A program made the translations under genes and the position numbers. Of a stretch of DNA of 64,000 nt, positions 56,949-64,000 are shown piece by piece (position 1 is the stretch's first letter; each line of letters opens with the position of its first letter). The notes beneath the pieces are model-generated. The model was not told where the DNA came from and did no database searches. It saw only the letters and a program-made list of their open reading frames with translations. The DNA is from Thelonectria olida (taxonomy: Eukaryota > Ascomycota > Sordariomycetes > Hypocreales > Nectriaceae). The DNA is taken from contig JAGPYM010000001.1 in assembly GCA_020736575.1 (NCBI GenBank), positions 2,542,001 to 2,606,000 of the forward strand, given 5' to 3'.

Positions 56949-57865
56949 AGCCAGGAACGCATGGAAGCCTTTGGCAAAGCCTCTGGCGAAGCCTCTGGCA
57001 TCTTGATGGGTCGCAGCTGGCCATCTGCTTCCACATTAACTAGGCGATTCCGAGATGGAAGACGACAACGATGGCAACGTCTTAGTTTGAAGAAGGACTC
57101 TCTGGGCCCATGGCGGAGTGGGCAATTCTTTCTATTTTGAGAGAAATGTTTACGTATGTATTTCGCACGAAGTACCAGCCACGTCTTGGAGCTTTTTTTC
57201 TCCCTTCACATTTTATTACCGCGAGTTAATAATTAGCATGAATTAACAGCTTTGCCTCATTTTCTTCCATCATCCTGGTCAAGCCAAGACGGCAGCGTTG
57301 TGGGTCCCATCGCCCGGAAGTTCGGCACTGCACGCGTCGTCGGCCGTAAGTCTCTGGTGCCGGGTCCCGGGACATGGCTGACAAGAGGACGAATGCTTGG
57401 AGCAACGGCCACCCCGGACCCAAAACGGACCCGTTTCCCCCTGCTTTGAGTGTTTCTGGCCTTGATGGCTTGGACTCTTCATCCTCTCACTGGCCCGGCT
57501 TGCACCGCCCACACGGCAAAATCGGCACGGCTCAGATAGGTACGTCACCGTCAACTCTCTCTCAGCCCGCACCAGAGACTCGACCACCCCCTCCAAACGC
57601 CGTTACGAAGATGGCAAGATGAGACAAAGCTTCCGAGATGAGCAGTGAGTGTCTCGTTTCCAGGGTCCGCGTCAATGTGAGGCCTCTGAACTCTGCTGCT
57701 GCTGCAGGGTCCAAAGACTACTTTAAAAGACGGCCCTCCAGGCTATGAGTGCCATCTCCCACCTCTCACTCGAAGACATCAACGTACCTACAAGCCAACT
57801 CTAAAGACAACCTTACTTCTTCTCCTCTGCTCTCCTCTTCACCTCCCGCCTATCTATCCATCATC

Positions 57866-58103
57866 ATGCCTGCCCCCATGGAGCCCACCCAGCAAGCCCC
57901 TATGGCTGCCGACAACGGCGAGATTGTCTCCCAGCAACCTGTAAGCCTTGCTCCCGCCCCGTCTTCCATCTCTATCCCTCCCTCTCTCTAACGCGCAAAC
58001 AAAGACTGCCGAGCCCCAGCCTGAGATGTCCATGCGTGGTGGTGAAGAGGCCGGCTGCGAGATCTGCTGCGGTCTCTGCGCCTGTGAGGAGGGCTGCTGT
58101 TAA
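57866..58103 (+). CDS. Small cysteine-rich protein, 57 residues
   Basis: Two exons (57866-57940 and 58005-58103) joined by a 64 bp intron with GTAAGC donor, CTAAC branch point and AG acceptor. The product starts MPAPMEPTQQAPMAADNGEI and ends with MSMRGGEEAGCEICC and GLCACEEGCC, seven Cys in the last 16 residues. Both exons are in frame with an ATG in good context (CATC before ATG) and a leader-like CT/CA-rich 5' flank. The pattern resembles small fungal Cys-rich proteins of the CYSTM or metallothionein kind, with a hydrophilic N-terminus and a Cys-dense tail. The tail could bind metal or be palmitoylated at a membrane. It was found from splice signals and lies below usual ORF length cut-offs. 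Function is unknown. Confidence 0.75.
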
Positions 58104-58809
58104 ACGTCGTCTCATCGCCCATCAGCGGCATCAACAGTGATGGATAAACGAGAGGTAGAAACCAGAAACATGCTCAACACCTGGATTGGGTGGACAGATG
58201 GATGGGTCATGTGGGGGTCACATTCATGAACAGACCTTGATGATAGAAATGATATCCCCCAAGCACGAATCAAGCACCAAATGAAGCTTCACATTGAGAT
58301 TGCCGTGGAAGTGACGCCATCACCTTTCAACATGTTCGGTTTCCTTGGCGGGAACTGCATGAACACTCGCCCGTAGGGGGTCCTCGATCAAGGCCTTGTC
58401 CCTCCCACCCTCATGATCTGGCCGTGCAAGGATTGCTGTTTGCGGATTCGTCGAGACTGCCCACGGGTTCTGCATGGCGCGTGTACTTGATCTCGGATCA
58501 TTCTCCGCTCACCCATCCATGCCTTCTCGGTTTCATCCCGTAGTGTACTGTACTTTGACAGATTGACTCTAGCTGCAGTTGAGTTTCCAGCTGAAGCTTC
58601 TCACATGGGCCGCCCCCGGCTTCGACATTGGCTCATTATCTTCCGTATCGTCGTTAGACAAGCGCGAGTTCCATGTGAACGGATCATCGGACTGAAGCCA
58701 TCGTCGGCTTTTCGCATCCAGCCAGCAACCCACTAGCCATAGCTGCGGGAGGAGTATATGGATAAACTGACCTCCCTCCCCTTGTTATTCCTGACTACTG
58801 ACTGTAGGG
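58104..58809. other. Intergenic after the small cysteine-rich gene
   Basis: About 700 bp of normal-composition sequence, presumably 3' UTR followed by unannotated DNA. No gene is visible. Confidence 0.5.
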
Positions 58810-59032
58810 GAAAGGAGACATTTATTTATTTTATTTATATTATTTAGTTTATTTAATTAGTTTTATTTAATTCCTTTAGCTAGTTATTTTAATTAAATTT
58901 TCTTTTTTTATAATAAGTAATTTAATAAAAAATAAGAGGAGGTTAAATTATATTGATACTATTATAAGAGGACTTAAGTTGTAAATTAAAATAAATATAA
59001 AAATTCCCATAAACTTTATAACTAAAAAAGAA
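58810..59032. mobile_element. AT-rich block next to the tRNA, possible RIP-mutated repeat relic
   Basis: About 220 bp of extreme AT content, rich in TTTA, TAAT and TTAA words, with a sharp left border and ending exactly at the tRNA 3' end. The surrounding DNA has ordinary GC content. In Pezizomycotina such islands are usually transposons degraded by repeat-induced point mutation, and tRNA flanks are preferred insertion sites for some retrotransposons. No coding remnant or terminal repeats can be seen, so element type is unknown. Confidence 0.4.
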
Positions 59033-59106
59033 TGATTTCGCCCGGGCTCGAACCGGGGACCTTCTCGGTGTTAACGAGATGCCATAACCAGCTAGACCAC
59101 GAAACC
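59033..59106 (-). tRNA. tRNA-Val(AAC)
   Basis: A 74-nt cloverleaf on the minus strand. The acceptor stem GGTTTCG pairs with CGAAATC (one G-T pair), and the discriminator is A. The D-arm contains AGCTGGTTATGGC. The anticodon stem TCTCG/CGAGA carries loop TTAACAC with anticodon AAC. The T-arm CCCGG/CCGGG has loop TTCGAGC. There is no intron. Confidence 0.95.
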
Positions 59107-59768
59107 AGCTTTCTTTGATTGGTAGAAGTGAAGATTCTAGTGATATATATGTAATCTCTGCCGAATGTGGGGTCATGACATGTCCATGAGCCCTTGACGT
59201 GGCGGGGTTGATGATGGCTTGCATCTCTTGGCGGAGCCACAGACAACCAACCCAGACTCGATGATAAAGATGTAGGGTAACCAACTCGAAAAGATGCCTC
59301 AAGAGCAGAGAGATAATCAATTGATAGCCCCAATTCATGGGGTGAATAATAAAAACGATTCCGTTTTGTTTTTATTTACATTCTTTTCCACTACTCACAT
59401 TTGTATGATTAACTTTGGGCTACTTGGTTCATGAGCTACGTTAAGTTGGGCCATCCTCACACTGCCTCACACCTAGAGCACTTCAACAGCCAAAAAGGAC
59501 CGAAATCATAACCCCAAGCGCAACTCTTAATTAGAATTGAGATAGTGCCGTGGCTATGTTTCTAGTAACGCGATACAGATTCACAAACACTCCAAGTTCA
59601 CTCAGTACATAGGCTTATACAATGGTGAAGATCTATGAGAGATATTTGCCCATCTCTTAAGCTAGGTAGGTAGTCAACCATGACAAGCCAATATCGCAAC
59701 GCCAACGTTTTTTCATATTGTACAAAGATCCTACATCCGTCTTCCCAGCCCGTCATGATGCCGTTTCT
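59107..59768. other. Intergenic between the tRNA and the twin-CX9C gene
   Basis: 660 bp, moderately AT-rich. No gene is visible. Confidence 0.55.
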
Positions 59769-60757
59769 TCATTTACCGCTTTTTCCGAATAAAGCCGACA
59801 AGTAGTCCCCAAAGTTCGTGTTCCCATCCGCTTTTCGCTTCTCTCGCTCCTCCTTTTGTGTGTCCCAAATCTGCTGTACTTTGTCCGCCACCTCCGACTT
59901 GGCTTGGAGATCTCCCCGTAGTGCCGCCTCCTCCAACGCACGCTCTTCCGCTGGCAGCTTCTCCAGCTGTTCCTTCCATTGCTGCTGCACTTCCTCACGG
60001 GGGATGATCTCGCCGGGCTTGCTCTTGGGAACCGCGGGATCGAACACGGGGATGGGGAGACCGTCTGCCTTGGCCTTCTCCACGGCCGCCTCGTGATCAA
60101 TCATTCGTACGTAGAGCGTGTCGGCGTGCATCTGGATGTCCTCCTCCACCGTGGCTGATCTTCCGGCTACTGAACCGTAACCCAGTGCTCGAAGGAATCG
60201 CTACAAGAACCGTCAGTTACCGAGCTGGAATAGTCGATTCACATAAGTATGTGTTGACTTACCGACTGCATTGTGTAGCACCTCTCGAACCGTCGCACCT
60301 GGTGCCGGCACATTTGTAGTTGATCTTCCCAGCTGCCATGCTTCATGCAATGAACCCATTCCTCCTGCTGCTCCGAGCAGTTTTCCAACGCAGCCTTCCC
60401 AATAGCTTCCTTGCGCGCCTTGAAGCCCTCCAGAACACTCATCAGCTTGTCATGATCACTTGCAGTTTCGGATTCGACTTCGGCTAGCGGCTTGTAGGTC
60501 TTCCAGAGGTTGGCATATCGGCCGTCCTGGTATAAGCTTGCCGAGGGGACGACAGCCTTTTGAGCGCCATGCGATTCTACCGAGGAATTGGCATCATGCT
60601 GTGTCTGAGATTGTGGAGGGGTTGCGGGCGACGAGGGATGGGTTGTTGAGTACTTGACGGGTGATTCTTTTTCGAGGAATTCGCGGAGCTTTGGGTCGAG
60701 TTTCGCAAGAGGGTCGTCCGATTTGTCGGTACCGAGAATTGACGAGATCCAGCCCAT
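59769..60757 (-). CDS. Twin-CX9C (CHCH-like) protein, probably mitochondrial
   Basis: Two exons (60757-60263 and 60200-59769, 62 bp intron with GTAAGT donor) encode 308 residues. Cysteines at residues 127/137 and 150/160 form two exact CX9C pairs separated by 12 residues (CSEQQEEWVHC and CRHQVRRFERC), the CHCH signature of Mia40-imported intermembrane-space or outer-membrane proteins. The N-terminus (MGWISSILGTDKSDDPLAKL) and the helical, charged region after the CHCH (residues 165-308, including EEDIQMHADTLYVRMIDHEA) are outside the motif. The protein is larger than typical CHCH proteins. Fungal proteins with this layout include regulators of ER-mitochondria contacts such as Emr1, but I cannot confirm that relation. 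Confidence 0.78.
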
Positions 60758-61441
60758 TGCAGCAATTGTGCAGAACCAATGATCGGTCGTACAATTAGAG
60801 AAGGGAATTGGGAATGGGAAATGTCATGCAGGTTTGCCGCTCCAACGTTCTCCAAAGAGAACTTCGCGATGGACCCGCGACCCGAGAGGTGCGGAAAGAA
60901 GAACACACTGTGCAATACACTGTACGCCACATTGAAACATCAAGTTTGGCATCTGTCTAAACGTGCAAGGACAATAGGGTTATCTCGGAAATGATATATG
61001 TTGCTAAATTTTCTGACGGGTTAATAGGAGCTAGATACAGTACCTGACAACGACTGAATAATCCTGGCTCGGCAACCAGTACCTACCCTTACACCTTAAT
61101 TTAGAGCAAGTGCTACTTCGATGGATCTCTGGTTCTGGACCAAGGGCGTCAAACATAGTATCACAATCAAACCATCACTGGGAAATGGTATAGTTCAGGA
61201 CACGGATGGTCAATGACATGAACATAATCTTCAGACCCTGAGACCCCTTTTCCTAACACATCACGCCGAACAGATCCGCGAACCCTAGTTGAATTTGTTT
61301 GTCTTCATGAATCCTTTTATTCGCGATTGCGTCTATAGCACAATCATTTGCAAAGCAACTTCCGGTGCCCGACCCTTCAGTGGAAATGTCCTAATCCCCC
61401 CTGATGCTTATCACGCCAAAAATGCCAGAAAAGAGCCCAAT
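60758..61441. other. Intergenic between the twin-CX9C gene and RPS11
   Basis: 684 bp of promoter and RPS11 3' UTR. The plus-strand frame at 61289-61846 is a shadow over RPS11 and not a gene. Confidence 0.55.
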
Positions 61442-62212
61442 TTAGAACTTGCTGAACTTCTTGACCGACTTGCCAGTTCGGGGCAGCACGCGCAGGACGT
61501 TGAAGCGGACCTAGGATATGTTAGTGTCGTTCCCGTTTTCTTCGCATTTCATCGAGGAGGTCGGACGTACAGTCTTGGAGAGGGGACGGCACTGGCCAAC
61601 AGTGACCTGGTCACCCTCCTCAACACGGAAAGCGGGAGAGACGTGGGCGGCGAGGTTCTTGTGGCGCTTCTCGTATCGGGAGTACTTGGGGATGAAATGG
61701 AGGTACTCTCTTCGGATAATAAGGGTTCGGTGCATCTTGGTGGAAACGACGGTGCCGGTCAGGATACGGCCGCGGATGGAAACGAGACCGGTGAAGGGGC
61801 ACTTCTTGTCTGTGCAGCAAAACGGTTAGTGAGAGTTCCAGCTTGATATGACCGATCCAATCTGCTGCCTCCCATCTCCATCCATTCCAGCAAGTTCAAC
61901 GTCTTGGACACTTTCAATCTTCCCCACTCATTCACTCCCCAATCGCATCGGAATTTCGAACTGTCGCACGTACCGATATAGGTGCCCTCAATGGCGGTCT
62001 TGGGGGTTCGGAAACCCAGACCGACGTCCTTGTACCATCGTCGACCTCCCTTGCCCGGTCGGGTAGCCTTGGTTCGGACCTTCGAGTTCTGGAAGATGTG
62101 AGGCTGCTTCTGGAAAGCGCGCTCAGACTGGACGGTCAACTCGGTCGCCCTGAGCAAAGGTTAGCGACGCGATTGTTGGAATATCGTGGACCGTTCGGCT
62201 GAAGACTGACAT
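61442..62212 (-). CDS. RPS11: 40S ribosomal protein uS17 (S11)
   Basis: A structural protein of the small ribosomal subunit. Four coding exons (62212-62211, 62149-61974, 61809-61571, 61510-61442) give 161 residues, the standard size. The first coding exon contributes only AT; a 61 bp intron with GTCAGT donor separates it from the G of the start codon, giving [20 protein letters not shown]. Later joins read [20 protein letters not shown] and [20 protein letters not shown], ending KKFSKF. Conserved [20 protein letters not shown] is intact. Introns are 61, 164 and 60 bp. Annotation that starts at the first ATG after the intron would lose the N-terminus. Confidence 0.96.
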
Positions 62213-62634
62213 CTTGAATTATCCTACCGTGTGGGCGTGTCGTGATGAGTGGGTGAGGCGAGGTTGAGATGGTCTACGAATAAGGGCAGTTTTGCTGAAA
62301 TGGAGAAGTAGGGCAAAATCACACACTATTTTTTTTTGCGTGCACACTCCAGCCTTAGGGCTTGCAAATTTGGATTGGCTGTGTAGCCGAGGGGATTGAT
62401 TGGTCTGTGGCGCGACTGACCACGTGACCAACCGATGTAGGCGCCATCACGTGAAGCGGCGTCAAGCACTGGCCACGGTGGGTGACATCAAACATGCCGA
62501 AGTGGGTCTGGACCCTGTTGCTGGCCGCCAAAGTAAACAAACAGTTGATGGGTCGCGATAAAACAACCCACCACCACATCATCGCGTGGGGAGTTGGTCG
62601 ATCACGATCAGTTCAATCAAGACATCCTTCCAGA
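62213..62634. promoter_or_regulatory. Divergent promoter RPS11 / SPC7 with two CACGTG boxes
   Basis: The 422 bp between the two starts contain two palindromic CACGTG elements, at 62421-62426 (ACCACGTGAC) and 62448-62453 (TCACGTGA), about 27 bp apart. These are Cbf1/bHLH-type sites in fungi. A reverse CCAAT (ATTGG) occurs near 62373-62402. One or both genes probably use these sites. Confidence 0.6.
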
Positions 62635-64000
62635 ATGGCGCCCTCAGGAGAATCCACACTGCCCGCCACGCGGCGCGTACGGAAGTCTATCAGTTCGCAT
62701 ACGGATATTCGCAGGGCAATGGAGAAGGAGAATGCGACCGTCGACGTCAGCACGCTGGCGGCGAATCGCAAGAAGTCTAGGAGCAAGAGTCTAGGACCCG
62801 GTGGCCTGGATGCTCTCAGGAAAGGTAGCGGTAACCGTCGCGCAGTAAGACAGCAATATCCTAATCATTCATGCAGTTTCTGATCCATCTCAGTCTCTAG
62901 CTGTACCTCCCATGCCCCGCTCGATCCTCAAGCAAACCATTCCATCACTTGCCGAGATCCCGCCGTTAAAACCTAAGGAGCCCGATTTAATCGACTTGGG
63001 AGAACCTACCAATTCTCAACCCACCGGAAATGCGTCCAATGCTTCCAAGGTTGCCGTTCGAACAGAGGAGGAGCAGCAGGCCGCAGCAAGGGAGAGAGAA
63101 GAGCGCGATCGCCGTGACGCTCGTCGCAAGTCTCTGGCCAACCGCCGCGTGTCCTTTGCTGCTGAAGCGACACTTCACACATTCCACGAGATTGAGTACA
63201 TGCAAGAATCAGATGCTGCAAGACGAAAAGCACAAAATGCCCAAGACGACAACGAAGAACACCAGAAGAAGCAACGAAGGAGTTCGGGTCTCCCACCCCT
63301 GAACTTTCACGACTCAGAGGATGATACGAATGCCTCTTCTGTTTACAGCGACGACTCCGCAGATGCGGTTGAAGAAGTCAACGAAGTTGAAGACGACGAG
63401 GACTCAAATAGCGACTCTGACGATGGGACCATGATGACCATTGACACAGAAGAGGTCACTGGTACCACTGCTGCATCAGATCGCTCCGCAGATGAAGCGG
63501 ATGAGTCCTCCACTATCGACGAAGCACTTCGAGAAGCTGCACGAAGGGCCGGAACTCAACGCCTCGGAGACGATGAAAGCGAAGAAGATCTTGATGATGG
63601 CGAGGAATTCATCCCGATGTTCGGCTGGGGCGGCCAAGGAAACAAGCAAAACATAGCTGCTCAAGACCAAGAAAATCGACCACTTCCTTCACAACCCCAA
63701 TCTACACAAGAGTCAGGCAATGACGACACAGAGACGGGAATGGACATGGACATGGACATGGACATGACTCGGGCCGTTGGTGGTATCCTCAAGTCGGCTG
63801 TGTCCCACGAAACAGAACCGGAAGAGGATATGACGATGGAGGTCACTCGAGCGTTGGGCGGGATCGTTTCCCAAAGCCAGCCCTCGAAGCAACAAAATGC
63901 TCATGCAACCACGGCGGACGAAGACGAAGTCGAAGACGATGATGAGTCAATGGAAGAGGCGACCATGGAATTTACCACTGCCATTGGTGGTATTCAACGC
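62635..64000 (+). CDS. SPC7: Kinetochore scaffold Spc7/KNL1 (Spc105), 5' part
   Basis: An outer-kinetochore scaffold that recruits PP1 and the Bub1/Bub3 checkpoint proteins. Exons 62635-62844 and 62894-64000, with 439 residues before the right edge cuts the gene. The intron is 49 bp. The N-terminus is basic (TRRVRKSISS). PP1-binding motifs are present in order: RSILK just after the intron and RRVSFAAEATLHTFHEIEY. Disordered acidic sequence follows, then at least three MELT-like repeats with a shared core, MTRAVGGILKS, MEVTRALGGIVS and MEFTTAIGGIQ, the Bub3-docking phosphorylation sites. The first lies directly after an alternating D-M run. The missing 3' part should encode further repeats, coiled coil and the RWD domains. 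Confidence 0.92.

Larger units (their letters stand above)
56764..57865. other. Intergenic between URI1 and the small cysteine-rich gene
   Basis: About 1.1 kb. A GAA repeat directly follows the URI1 stop and a (GT)n tract lies at 56930-56948. The last 140 bp are CT/CA-rich leader-like sequence of the next gene. Frames of up to about 105 codons show no domain. Confidence 0.55.

Overview
The window is nuclear DNA from a filamentous ascomycete (Pezizomycotina, most likely a Sordariomycete close to the Hypocreales). The evidence is short introns (49-91 bp, one of 164 bp) with GTRNGT donors and CTRAY branch points, mostly GC-ending codons, single-copy fungal housekeeping genes, and one short AT-rich block that looks like repeat-induced point mutation debris beside a tRNA. 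No prophage, CRISPR array, plasmid feature or intact transposon is visible. Nineteen protein genes and one tRNA are supported. Exon joins were worked out by hand from reading frame, splice signals and family conservation.

Layout. 0.8-14.7 kb is gene-dense: the PP4 regulatory subunit R2, kinesin-5 (BimC), an Rrn9-domain protein with a zinc finger, pescadillo/NOP7, the GPI-transamidase subunit GAB1/PIG-U, and SAM37/metaxin. From 14.7 to 31.2 kb there is a 16.5 kb stretch with no convincing protein gene. It does contain a promoter-like segment and mRNA-leader-like sequence on the minus strand near 17.2-17.5 kb leading into a 28-codon proline-rich ORF, a canonical TATA box at 26.9 kb, and a run of 22 G at 29.45 kb.

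31.2-56.8 kb is dense again: a conserved fungal protein of unknown function divergent from mitochondrial isoleucyl-tRNA synthetase, a 1216-residue membrane-anchored protein, SAC1 phosphoinositide phosphatase, a Rab5 GTPase, MIC60, two folylpolyglutamate synthases in tail-to-tail orientation, a double-GFA-domain protein and URI1/Bud27. 57.8-64 kb holds a tiny cysteine-rich protein gene, the tRNA-Val(AAC) with its AT-rich flank, a twin-CX9C protein, ribosomal protein uS17 (RPS11) and the 5' part of the kinetochore scaffold SPC7/KNL1, which runs off the right edge.

There is no operon-like pathway. Themes do recur: ribosome production (Rrn9, NOP7, uS17), mitochondria (SAM37, IleRS, MIC60, one FPGS, twin-CX9C protein), membrane traffic and lipid signalling (SAC1, Rab5, GAB1), and spindle/kinetochore (kinesin-5, SPC7). 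Several neighbours are divergent and probably share promoters: NOP7/GAB1, the unknown protein/IleRS, SAC1/Rab5, GFA/URI1 and uS17/SPC7.
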